Part shown: piece by piece, positions 12,783 to 22,671 of the stretch
Layout: the number at the start of each line of letters is the position of its first letter
How positions within the stretch are numbered: the first letter of the stretch is position 1
Source of the DNA: Pinus tabuliformis
Lineage: Eukaryota; Streptophyta; Pinopsida; Pinales; Pinaceae
Direction of reading: 5' to 3'
NCBI GenBank assembly: GCA_031772625.1
Contig: CM062815.1
Coordinates: 921,856,582-921,920,581, forward strand
Length of the DNA stretch: 64,000 bases
Notes under the pieces: model-generated
What the model saw: only the letters and a program-made list of their open reading frames with translations
Database searches by the model: none
What the model was told of the DNA's origin: nothing
Position numbers and translations under genes: made by a program

Positions 12783-12922
12783 AGAGTAGTTTCTTTTGGC
12801 CTTTTTCAAACTCTATAACTGAAAAAGTCCAACCGAGCATTTGTCACTTCGGGCTCGTTAAAACATCGAAGGAGACTAGAGTCATCTTTAGCTTTTTCTC
12901 GACTCTTAAAAACTGAAAAAGC
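12783..12922 (+). repeat. Three pseudoknot-like modules, upstream cluster
   Basis: Modules start at 12783, 12834 and 12879. In each a short 5' block pairs with a block inside the loop of the next hairpin: AGAGT/ACTCT, CGAGC/GCTCG and GAGTC/GACTC. The hairpin stems are CTTTTTCA/TGAAAAAG, CTTCG/CGAAG and GCTTTTTC/GAAAAAGC. The loop is a variant of ctcgttaaaa. This is seen directly; RNA folding is inferred. Confidence 0.7.
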
Positions 12923-13012
12923 AAGTTGTGTCTAAAAAGCGTCGTTATAAAATTCATTTTAAACGGAACATAAATCACCTCTTATTCCCACGTTGATCTG
13001 TAGGTTGAGAAC

Positions 13013-14605
13013 ATGGAACGCCCCAACCAAGGAAGTCCACAAGATGGAAATCCTAGTCCTTTCTCCTCTTGGGGAGAAGTTGGTGCGCCCCATATGGCCA
13101 CATTGTCGCTTCCAGGATTGACAATTGGCCTGCCAGTTTGGCTTTTCTCAACCAATGTAGTTCAGGCCACCATGGTTCCTGATCAGTCGAGTCAACAGTT
13201 AGATCAGTCTAGAGTTGCCCACCAGCCTTCTACTTCCAATAACTCTTCGTCCAATCCTTCATCTTCGCAAGGAAGAGCCGGAAAAAGCCAAGCTCCCATG
13301 GAGAAAAAGGAGAAGAAGAAGAGGGAGAAGAAGAAGAAGGAGCCTAAGGCGACTGGGGGCAAGCAAAAGACATCTGACAAAAATCCACACATAGCACGGA
13401 CCGGGCCTAAACCACCATGTGTCGTATGTAGAGGAGACCATTTCCATAGAGATTGTCCCTGTATTCCCCGGATACTAAGGGACTGGTCCCTTCGTTTGCA
13501 CAATTAGGGAGCATCAACCTCTGACAGTTAGGTTGAATGCTTACCGTCGACCAGCGAAAGTGAAGGTTCAAGACAAAGAGGGGGGGTAAAGTTCCCCTGC
13601 AGACTGTGTGAAGGCGATCACACCATCCACCGTTGTCCCTTCTTAGACGAAGCGAAGAGAGTTTTGGAAGATCGTCCGGTTTCACCGGTAAAACTTCCTC
13701 CTGGATACAAAAAACTCGTGCCAAGTCCTTCGTTGGTTGAAAATACAGCTGGCCCGCTCAAGTGGTCAACTGCAGCGTCAGTCACTGAAAATGAACCTAC
13801 TGAACCCAGGCCGGACGAAAGTCCAATGGTCGATACGGCAGTTGACCCGGTTCTACCTTCAGAAGTTTCATCTTCAAATGACACCGCCACTGAAGAGTTA
13901 TCTTCAAGTGACACCCTCACTGAAGAGAATAAGGATGACACCATCCAGATTCTTTTCATCAGCACAGACTCTGATGAGCGTCAAGGCAATGCACCTATTC
14001 CTTTATCGTAGGAAGGAACATCGTCAGGGTCATATCCAGCCGTATATTTGGTCCCACCACCAAGCAACCTGGTTGTATCCTTTGATTGGAATCAACTAGG
14101 CAGACCCCGGTTGCCAGCCAGTATACCATTCAGAATCATTGTCCAAATTTACAGGATGATAATGGCTGGCACTATCATTGATGAAGGGGAATCTGTGAGT
14201 ATCCTTTCCTCTGTTGCTTGGAAAGCACTGGGTTCCCCGGCGCTTTTACCTGAGATAAGAAATCTCTTAGGTTTCGATAAAGGAACCAGTCGACCATTAG
14301 GGATCCTCCCCAATGTGCCTGTTACATTGAAAGGGAAGACCATTCAAATGAACGTGATGGTCGTTCAAGGACCCTTGGATTATAACCTACTCCTTGGACG
14401 AGACTATATTTATTGCATGGGAGCGATAGTCTCCTCACTCTTTAGAGTAATGTGTTTTCCACACGAAGGAAAAGTGGTCAAGCTCGTAGACCAACTTTCA
14501 TTTCTGGGATCACGCATCGCAAATAGTCAAATACCAACCCTGAATGGTCTATTTACTCAAGAAATGTCTCCACCCCCAGTCCTCCTTCCCGATGAGTGCG
14601 AGTGA
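13013..14605 (+). pseudogene. gag/protease-like coding area of the Tat-like element
   Basis: The first ORF (13013-13507) has a Ser/Gln-rich part, a very basic Lys/Glu tract and a zinc-knuckle-like CVVCRGDHFHRDC. A second CRLCEGDHTIHRC lies at about 13590-13630. Both have CX2CX3HX4C spacing, one residue shorter than the usual retroviral CX2CX4HX4C. An acidic Ser/Thr/Glu-rich linker follows. The last ORF (14048-14605) resembles a retropepsin domain, with an IIDEGESVSIL segment at the active-site position and NLLLGRDYIY near the end. No RT follows. The area is broken by a few changes. Assignment as gag/protease rests on motifs and order. Confidence 0.65.
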
Positions 14606-14812
14606 TTCAGAAAGATGGGATTGGAACCCAGGGGGCATGCATCCTGGTCTGCTTCGGGCAGAAGAAACCCTGGGTATAAGGTAGAGTTTCCGCGGGAGAA
14701 TATGACTAGTCTGTACCCCGTCCGTGGTTGGAAGAGGGGTTGTTCTAGAATAGGATTCTTTTGTTAAAGTTACGTGTTTGGCTAAAGAGTCATTCACCTT
14801 TGTCTAAATAGG

Positions 14813-15115
14813 TAGGCAACACCAAAGAAAGAGATTCTTTTGCAGCAGCAAATTGTAACCATCTTTGGATAAAAGGCAAGCCTCACCGATTAAAACAAAT
14901 GTTTTGAAGGATAAGTAGGGGCAGCCTCCAAAGAAAGAGATTCCTTTGCTGCAACAAATAGTAACCATCTTGGAGTAGCCTAATGATAGACATCGCCGAA
15001 GAAAGAGTTTCATTTGCGACGGCAAATAGAACCGTCTTTGGGTAATAAGAAAGAGGCAAGCCTCACCCTTTAAAACGAATGTTTTATCGGATAAGTAGGG
15101 GCAGCCTTGAAATCC
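14813..15115 (+). repeat. Two interleaved short repeats with hairpin potential
   Basis: Repeat R (about 60 bp, caaagaaagagattcttttgc...accatctttgg) occurs near 14820, 14930 and 14998. Repeat S (about 55 bp, aggcaagcctcaccgattaaaac...aagtaggggcagcct) occurs near 14876 and 15053, giving the order R-S-R-R-S. Each R can form a long-range stem (CCAAAGA with TCTTTGG, or CTCCAA with TTGGAG) around a small TTGC..GCAA hairpin. Confidence 0.65.
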
Positions 15116-15329
15116 TACTTTATACCTGGGGGCATGCAAACCTTTTGGAGTGCAAGCTAAGGGCGGTTATTTATCTGGTTTTTAGATTAGTCGTTTCCGA
15201 CCTTGCATAAAGAAAGGATGTGGGGCAAAAGTCAAAATGTGCCAAATATAGAGCATAGCTTTGGTAAGGCGCAAGCTCTATAAAAAATGGGATCTTTCAG
15301 GAGACATTCTGATTTTATGACTGGTATAT

Positions 15330-16132
15330 CGAGCAGTTTTAGCATAAAGTTCATGCTCGTTAAAAAATAAACGCAAAATCCGAGCAGTTTTACTGCGGAA
15401 TTTATGCTCGTTAAAAAATAGAAAAGCATGAGCAAGAGTTTCCTCCAGAGTTCAAGCTCATTAAAAAATGAACCTATCCCGGTAAATAACCTCTATGATC
15501 GTAATTTTATCAGCCATAAAAAGCCTTGGTCGTGTTTTCATCCGCCACCTCCATTCCATTTGGCCGATCGTTCAACCCCATATGATTGTTTACCCATTTT
15601 GAGGAACAACTGCGAAGAGTGATTTCACCTAGCCATCCTTGTGACACTGCCGTGATTGGAAAATTCCAACCTGTACCTAGAATCAGTTGCTATCCCTGTT
15701 TATCACTCGTTCCTCAAAAGACGAGTCCTCTTTGAGCTCTTTTCTGACTCGTAAAATATGAAAAGTTTGCCGAGTTTTGGCCTTCCAGCTCGTTAAAGTG
15801 ACCGGAAGAGCTATCCCTCCTCTAGATTTTAATCTTTTTGGACCTGAGGGATTATTGCACAAAAAGATCGAGCGCTTGTTTTGTTCGGCTCGTTAAAAGT
15901 ACCGAACGCTCATCCCTTCTGTATTGTTTTATACTTTTTCGGACTTAAGGGATTAGATGACGAAAAAGGAATTTTGGAGTTAACTTTCTGTACCTTTTCA
16001 GACTCTCTAAAAATGAAAAGGACCGAGTTTTCTTTGTCGTTAGACTCGCTAAAATGATTAAATAGCGACAAACTTGTCTTTAGACGAGAACGAGTTTCCC
16101 TATCGCTAGGCTCGTTAAAACATAGCGATAGG
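15330..16132 (+). repeat. Nine pseudoknot-like modules, downstream cluster
   Basis: Modules start at 15330, 15381, 15429, 15722, 15771, 15869, 15976, 16024 and 16091. Adjacent ones are often 48-51 bp apart. Clear hairpin stems: GTTCA/TGAAC (15450-15473), CTTTTC/GAAAAG (15739-15765), CTTCC/GGAAG (15782-15808), GTTCG/CGAAC (15883-15907), CCTTTTCA/TGAAAAGG (15993-16021), TTTGTCGTTA/TAGCGACAAA (16033-16072) and CCTATCGCTA/TAGCGATAGG (16099-16132). The loop carries ctcgttaaaa or a variant. A block upstream of each hairpin complements the loop (CGAGC/GCTCG, TGAGC/GCTCA, CGAGTC/GACTCG, CGAGT/ACTCG). The modules at 15330 and 15381 have a good loop pairing but weak hairpin stems. Confidence 0.75.
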
Positions 16133-17020
16133 CTTGCCTGAAGGGTAGGTTATAGAACAAGCATATGTTATCCTCCTCAAGCTTGACAAAAATAAAGAGG
16201 TACTGGTTAGAAATGACTGGGGAAAAATTGGGAGAACCTCAAAGCTTTAATGGTAGCAAGTCGCTCTTGAACATGACACTTTTCCTCCGTACCACATCGG
16301 GTTGGGTTGTTTCATTCACCGGTCTCATCACCATGGTCTTCGCCAAACCATCCACATTTGGGGTAATGCTACCGATCCATCGCATCAGTGTCGTTATATG
16401 TTCAAGAGAGGTCATTCAGAAAGTGTCAACCGTGTCCCATCCACTGCCATACATTATCCTTCATCCATTCATGATCGCCACCCTGAGTCATATGTCACAG
16501 TTTGTTTTCACCTCCACTAAAATCATTAGCTCCGTTCCGTGTCATCAATGTGGGATTCATTAAGGCCCTCCTTTGACGGATCGCTTCTTGTCGACTTCAG
16601 CTCATTATCCAAGAAGTTGATCTAGGAACAACCCCTTCGGTACTTTGAAGCTTGCATGCCTCAATGGCAAGTTTCTCACTTCCGGCGACAGGTATACATC
16701 AATGACCTTCGACCAGAAGATTTTGCGTGGCATTCGACGCCAAGTCCTTTATTCATGCCACGTGAATTGTACTGCAGTACCTTGAGGGTCATTATCATTA
16801 TCGGTGATTCCTATCGCGCTTGTTAACGGTTTACATTATTGACCGGTAATCAAGCGATGTCTTTCCATGTTCAACTTCAGCGCAATTCTCACATGGATCG
16901 ACTTGTACTTTGAGTGAAGATCGAACGAGTTTGAAGACCCCGGATCTAGTTTCATCCATCCGGGCTGCGATATATATTCAGGAAATATAAAAACATTTGT
17001 CACGTACATCATTGCAGCAG
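16133..17020 (+). other. 3' spacer of the Tat-like element, no gene seen
   Basis: An ORF at 16165-16563 spans part of it, but it has no recognisable domain and lies in the untranslated 3' third of the element. Confidence 0.4.
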
Positions 17021-17023
17021 ATG

Positions 17024-17089
17024 ATCATCCTATTCAAAGGATGATAATTTCAGCAGAGAATTATCAGTCTACCATCAGACGATCGTCTG
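17024..17089 (+). repeat. Three successive hairpins before the 3' LTR
   Basis: ATCATCC/GGATGAT (17024-17045), GATAATT/AATTATC (17043-17065) and the palindrome CAGACGATCGTCTG (17076-17089) follow one another about 190 bp upstream of the right LTR. The stems are perfect. Function is unknown. Confidence 0.7.
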
Positions 17090-17270
17090 TTCTATGTACC
17101 AGAATGTATTTATAAAGCTGAGCATGGGAATGCCCGCCTCAGCTAGATCATGAAAACAGAATGAAAAATAATGCATTGTATTGTATTTTATTACAGGACA
17201 CCTCTCAGCGCTTGAATGAACTTCGGATCCTCTGGATAAAGCATTTCACCCGATAAACGACCTCATACTT

Positions 17271-17281
17271 TAGGGGGCAAC
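17271..17281 (+). other. Polypurine tract of the Tat-like element
   Basis: tagggggcaac directly precedes the right LTR, the expected place for the plus-strand primer. Confidence 0.7.
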
Positions 17282-18345
17282 TGTTATAGACATTTTTGTG
17301 CCTCGCAGCATGGAGCATGAAATGTCGATAATTACAGGGATCCAAAGTCCCTAAACATGTTGTTCTTACCCCTAGAGGAACAAGGTCAGCAAACCACTGC
17401 ACTTCAGATCAGTTCTGGACCACCTGAAAACACTAAAAAACAGGCAATTTCAAGATCATGTCAGCTGCCCCATTGAGCATCTGCGCTGAATGTCAACTGC
17501 TCCACTCTGTACCTGCGCTGAATGTCAAAAGAGCTGAAGGCTACCTGCGCTGGGCGAGATTGGCCAAGTGGCACAGTCATTCTGCAAGGTGTCAGATGCC
17601 CAGGAAGCTTCCAAAAGACACTTGGATCAGCAAATTCGCCCTATGATGAGTAAGAGGTCCCTAAACTCCATGTGGAAGCAAGGATCTCCAAGTGGACTCA
17701 AGAACTGAAGTTTAATTAAAGAGGGAGAGGACACAAGTCAGCTTCATGTCAGTCTCAAGCTGACTCATCCTTTCTCCATTTATCCTATATATAGAGCTCT
17801 CTCATGAGGTCTAAGGAGGCTGGAATTTTGTGCAAAGCAAGGAAGTGCTGTTGGTTTGAGTTTAGAGCTATTGGGTGATTGCTTTGAAGGAGGTGTAGAG
17901 GAGATTTATTTCTGCTGGGAGGTGTTGCTGGATTGGGCCTCTATGGTTGTAACACTCTCAGAACTTTACTTCTTCCATTAATAAAGCATTTGAGGTTCTT
18001 CTATATGCATGTGTTTCAATGATGTATTGTTGTACTTGTGTATTTGATTTATTCTAATCCTTGAATCAGTTATGAATGTATGCTTCTTGTAGTTTCCCTC
18101 TCTTGCCTTTTTGCAGGATCTTTGTGTAGCTGGGCCAGTAAAAGAGCAAGGAGCTGGGAGCAAGCAGCAAGGAGAGAAGACTGGATCAACACTAGCGAAA
18201 GACATCGGTTGGTGGATCTCTTTCTCCCCTATTTACTTTCATAAAGAAGAAATCTTAGATAGCTTTGCTTTCAGTTGTTGCTGAGGTACTATCACCCTTA
18301 GAGTGGGATAGGGTCATTCCGTGTCGGATACTTTTCCCTACAACA
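17282..18345 (+). repeat. Right LTR of the Tat-like element
   Basis: Matches the left LTR end to end (tgttatagac...ccctacaaca) with about 13 substitutions and one short indel by eye, including the TATA-like box near 17785. Confidence 0.95.
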
Positions 18346-18350
18346 TAGAG
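18346..18350. other. Target-site duplication (right copy), tagag
   Basis: Second copy of tagag. The minus-strand gypsy gag resumes immediately beyond it. Confidence 0.9.
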
Positions 18351-20075
18351 GGATGCATGAATTGAGAGACTTAATCTTTATAAGTAGGATTCTTTAGAAT
18401 CCTAATCAGAGGGACATGAATTTTTACCATTTTGGTATCCTTCTGGAGATTGAATGTAGGTTGGACTTTTTCTATACCTCCGAGCTCTCTTCCTTCTTCT
18501 TTTCCACTAGAATTTTCAACGGAGCAGGTGCCTTCTTGTCAATGTGTCCCTCTGCACTATTGCTCTCCTTATTTTGAAAGACTTTCATCTTGGAAGGGTC
18601 AGGACTTAGCTTGCCTTTCCCTTCGTCTGGTACTGGAGGAATAACTTGGCAGTAATTTCCTCCCATTGCTCTGGTTCTCTTGACCTCTTCTTTGAAGATC
18701 TTAGATTATATTTACATTGTGGTTGTGCTTGCATGAAATATACAAACTATTTGCAAAAACAATTTATATCTTCCTCATCTGTTGTTTCTCCATCATGACT
18801 GACCTCCTCGTGAACCATATTCTCTTATTCTTCTTCAGGGAAATCAGAATATAAGTCTCCCTATATCTCTGTTGTATCTGAAAATTGCTCATCGGGACCA
18901 TCTTCTAAGTATAAAGGATGAGGGATTTGATCAAGCTGCTCCTTTCTCTCCCTTGGAAGTATTTGCAATGGAGGTATTCTATACTACGGGTTGTAACCTC
19001 GGTTATTGACTTGAGAATTCTATTTGGAGAGGCTCTTGTTCTCAATCTCAAGTTTTCCAACCTTCTATGATAAACCCTTGATGAGTTTTTCTAGTTCATC
19101 CATCTTCAGATTTGGTGATTCTCTATCTCAACCAGAGGACATTGCCTCTTCTTTCCCTCTTTTTTTCTCAGTAGGTTCTTTCTTTCCTCTTGGCTTTCCT
19201 GTTGAGGAGAAATTTTCCTCCACCTCAATTGCATCGATATGGAGTTGATCTAGTGTGGTAGGCTTCCTTTCCCTTAGAGTAAAGCCAAATTTAGACTCAA
19301 ATGCTCCCAAAAAGGTTACTCAGGTAACAACTGGAGGAGTATTTATCTCAGCTAGTAGGTTATTGTATTGCTTGTTGAACCTATTTATAAATTATGAGAT
19401 ATCCCATTTTGGCTTCTTCTTTATGGCATTAAACTCTGTGAGGAGGTACTCATGGTTTCTCTTTTCACCCGATTTCTATATGAAAGAGTTTTCAAGTTTC
19501 CCCTAGGTAGTGATGGAGGCATTGGGTAAGGATTTGAACCACTTTCTAGCTTCTCCATCGAGGGATTGTACAAAATGACTCATGACCACATATAGATGTT
19601 CCACGTTTATGTTCTCGACAAAAGAAATGAAGATTTAAATGTGACTCTGTGTTGTGTTATCATCTTCCCCATTGAACCTAGGAAGGTCCTTTAGGTAGTC
19701 CTAGGGCATTGCACTCAAAGGCTAAGGTAAATTAAGAGGTGCATATTTATTTAGCAAAAAACCTGGAAGAGCCACCTGGACTAATGGAGGGGGATTAAGA
19801 CTTGATTGAGGAACTTGGCCCAAAAACACAGTGGTAGGAGTAGCTAGACTGAATGTGGGTATGTCAAGGCCTTAGGAACAAATCCTAAGTTGTGAGTAAC
19901 AATGGGTTGAGTGCTGGATGAGGAAGATTCAAAGGCTAGTGAGATGGTAGTATCAACAGGGGGAGTTTTCTCTTTCCATACATTCTTGAAAATCAACTTT
20001 TTTGGGTCAGCTACGAATGGGGCTTTCTGCTGAGATGTATCTAAGTGAGTATTAGGCCTTTTAAAAGCTAGGGTG
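18351..20075 (-). pseudogene. Gypsy gag remnant of the split minus-strand element
   Basis: Minus-strand frames around 19700-19500 read as a retrotransposon gag core, with SHFVQSLDGEARKWFKSLP, a close match to the widespread gag motif ending GEAREWF..LP. Further left, at 19310-19128 and 18666-18472, are Lys/Glu-rich charged segments typical of gag C-terminal parts. It is broken by several changes. It is the continuation of the pol remnant ending at 10249. Confidence 0.75.
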
Positions 20076-20110
20076 ATAATTGATAATGGGGTGTTGTGGA
20101 GTTACCAAGG

Positions 20111-22671
20111 TGATGCGAATGCAATCAGAATAGACTTCGCTCGCCTACACAAAGAGTGCTTAATTTGTTGTATCCCAGGGGAAAAATGCTTCAATACGTT
20201 CCCTAAAAACAATGCAAAAATATGTTGTAGCTCCCAGAGACAACCTCGAATTGCTTACAAGACCAGTGCCTGGGCACATCTAAATTTGGAGTGTCTCAAA
20301 TTATTAACAGTAAAGGAAGACCTCACTTATACTCTATATGTATATATAATGGGTTGGTTCATTCCTCTTAAGGAGTAAGACATGAATTTCTTGGTACTTC
20401 TTCCCATATGAAAATCTCATAAACATGTATTAAATAGTGGAGGCCGAGTAGTCGAAGAACTTACAGTTTAATAGACTTTTGCAGAGAAATGATAGAGGAT
20501 AAGGAGGAGGAGTAACTCATCATATGGACCTTACAACATCAAGAATTCTATGCATAACACATAGAGCTTGTAGCTTTAATAATTCCTATACTTATCTGAG
20601 TCAGAAGTAGATATAATGGGCAGAAGAGAGGCTATATGCTATGATTCATGAAGAGAAATTGTTAAGGATATAATTTCAATAATCCATGCAAGCACTAGCA
20701 TTAACAATATCGATACAAATGAATCTATGAGGAACTTGGAAGCACATGCATAACATATTGATACCAACGAATATGTGAGGAAGTCTTGAAATATTTCTAA
20801 CAGTTGTAACTATATGAATTTAGAGAATAAAGATGAACAAAATGGGTTTTAACAAAGGGAGAACATATTATAATACTTGGAGGGGGAATCACCACCATTT
20901 CCTACATATTCTGGAAAATCTATATTGTAAAGACATATAATGTGAAAATAACATGTAGTGTTTCTTTAGAATTTCTGAGCCTTTGTTAAGTCTTTCTTTC
21001 CCCTATTTATCTGGAGAGGCGATCAAGAACATTCATTACAACAAAATATCTCTGGCCTAGTCACAGTTGTTGGTTCAACTAGCTATCTTAGTCATAGATG
21101 GCTCGATGGCACAAAAACATTACATAATTAAAAGCCTCATTGAAAATAGGCACATTACAGTACAATAAATAAGTAAACATTCAGATGCAAATAAATGAAA
21201 TCTCTCCTTGCCCATCCTGTGATTGTCTCAACTTCAGAAGCTAGTCTTCTCATGGTATGGCTTCCTGTGTTTCTCAGCTGAATTCTATCATTTATGTCTT
21301 TATTTAATTTGGTGCCGACCTTTGGATCTGTGTCATAGTGAGACTTTCTAAATCAGCCCATATTGCTTTGAATGCACCACTTGTTTCTCTTAAAGATACT
21401 GTTTCCAACCCAATGCCCCTTTAAAGCCATGTCCTGTGCTCTCGAAGTCTTTTTGTAATTAGGGTATTTACCCTTGCAGACATTGTAGAATGACAAGGTT
21501 CAAAGTTCCTTGGCCCCCTTGAGTTTAGCCCCTTGTACTGTTGTTTTCCTCACATGACCGGGGGCTTAGTCTGAGGGTGCTAGAGCCCTTTAAAACCTTT
21601 GCGGGGGCCTCTTTCCTTTGCCGCTTGGAATCCCACATCCCGTCGCTTTTTGAGGGTTTCCATTGAGACTTGATTTTGAACCCTGCGATCATTGATCAAC
21701 AGGGTCGGGCCCAATAGAGGCATCGCAATCGCACTGCGTGAGGGGAAAGGCCCCTTACCTTCTTCTTCTTTTCATAGCGTGGGCTGACTTATCCGGATGA
21801 GAAATCCTTGTGGTATAGAACAAATAGAACATATCACATTTGGGAGGATCCCCAACACGCAGCAATTATAGGTAGGGAAGGAAAATTAGTGGAGGAATAA
21901 TATTTTCTTTGTGTGATCGTCGATCCATGGGGGTGACATCATCATTACCATGTTTCACCTTGTGAGTGGTGACACGTGTCACCCGGAAATGCCCCCATAG
22001 GACCCCTTAAAATTTCAAAACTGGTTACACATGTCCTCCATATGGCCACGACACCTTCCGTACTTCCACGTGGAGGAGAGAGAAGGGGTCTGCCCAACCT
22101 TGGTTTTTCCATGAAATTCCCTTGTAAACTGATTTCAGCCTCCCCCAACACTTTTACACTGGATCAAAAAATGCGCAGCTCATACGGTTTTTACAGTGAT
22201 AGCCCCTCTACTTCATCAATCGCCCATTGCCGATATCATAGGGTTGCGGGTTTTCCAACCGCCGATCATCGATAAGATGCACTGCCATGTGGAGGAGAGA
22301 GAAGAAGGCTCTTCGGCCCCTGATTCGCATAGATTTCCTTCGTAAAACGATTTCAGAATCCCTCAGTAATTTTATACTATATCGTAGAATCACAACCCCA
22401 CAATTTTTCTTGAGTGGCAGTCTCTCTGCTTCGCCGATTTGCGATATACCTTGGTCCTTTGGGCTTTTCTCTTTGTTTTCTAGCTTCTGAAGGGGTAGTT
22501 TGAATTTTCTCTATCTTCTGATCTAGAAGTTAATTCTTGGACTTCAATATACCGTTGGAAAGCTATTTCTGAGCACTGTGAAATGGAGAGGGTCCGATTA
22601 AGCTCTGAGATATTCTGTGGCCTGAGAAGGTGGATTCAAACTTCACCGCCCTTGGGTAGACCCACAATGCA
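20111..22671 (-). repeat. Probable 5' LTR of the minus-strand gypsy (single copy visible)
   Basis: About 2.5 kb of non-coding sequence between the gag start and the point where the plus-strand gypsy resumes. It would start tgatgcgaat and end ccacaatgca, giving TG..CA ends. The adjacent gttaccaagg could be the tail of a primer site (TGGTAAC on the minus strand), which I do not recognise. The paired LTR is missing because the other end of the element is truncated, so this is a position-based call. Confidence 0.35.
22060..22450. repeat. Diverged tandem duplication, about 200 bp unit
   Basis: Two copies, near 22062-22250 and 22277-22450, share cc(a/c)(c/t)gtggaggagagagaag, then cgatttcag, then a ttttacact-like stretch, then agt.gcag..ctct.cttc. 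They differ strongly, so the duplication is old. It lies within the probable LTR. Confidence 0.5.

Larger units (their letters stand above)
10250..18345 (+). mobile_element. Young Tat/Ogre-like LTR retrotransposon without RT or integrase
   Basis: An 8.1-kb element with two LTRs of about 1061 and 1064 bp, TSD tagag, a primer site of the tRNA-Arg type used by Tat/Ogre elements, and a purine tract before the right LTR. By eye the LTRs differ at about 13 positions plus one short indel, roughly 1.2%, so it is among the youngest insertions here. The internal part has a gag/protease-like coding area (13013-14605) but no RT, RNase H or integrase signature. It is therefore non-autonomous and would need enzymes from a relative. 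Coding parts are broken by a few changes. The rest is leader and a long 3' region full of structured repeats. Confidence 0.9.
6961..22671 (-). mobile_element. Minus-strand Ty3/gypsy element, truncated at its 3' end and split by a nested insertion
   Basis: Family order read on the minus strand: a possible 5' LTR (20111-22671), gag (18351-20075), protease (9862-10197), an RNase H-like segment, RT, RNase H and the start of integrase (ending near 6961). The half at 18351 and the half ending at 10249 are separated only by the Tat-like element and carry its tagag duplication. The rest of integrase and the 3' LTR are absent at the left edge. The right edge meets the resumed plus-strand gypsy, so this element inserted into it. 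It is broken, with many breaks. Confidence 0.8.

Noticed and set aside
12517-12916. Overlapping ORFs on both strands suggesting an antisense gene pair
   Set aside because: No recognisable domain; the region coincides with the structured leader modules of the Tat-like element.
15330-16132. Repeats with spacers of similar size, considered as a CRISPR-like array
   Set aside because: The conserved part is only a short loop, stems vary with compensation, and the setting is a plant retrotransposon.
10423-17646. Two identical 62-codon ORFs (10423-10611 and 17458-17646) suggesting a duplicated small gene
   Set aside because: They are the same position in the two LTRs of one element and are explained by LTR duplication.
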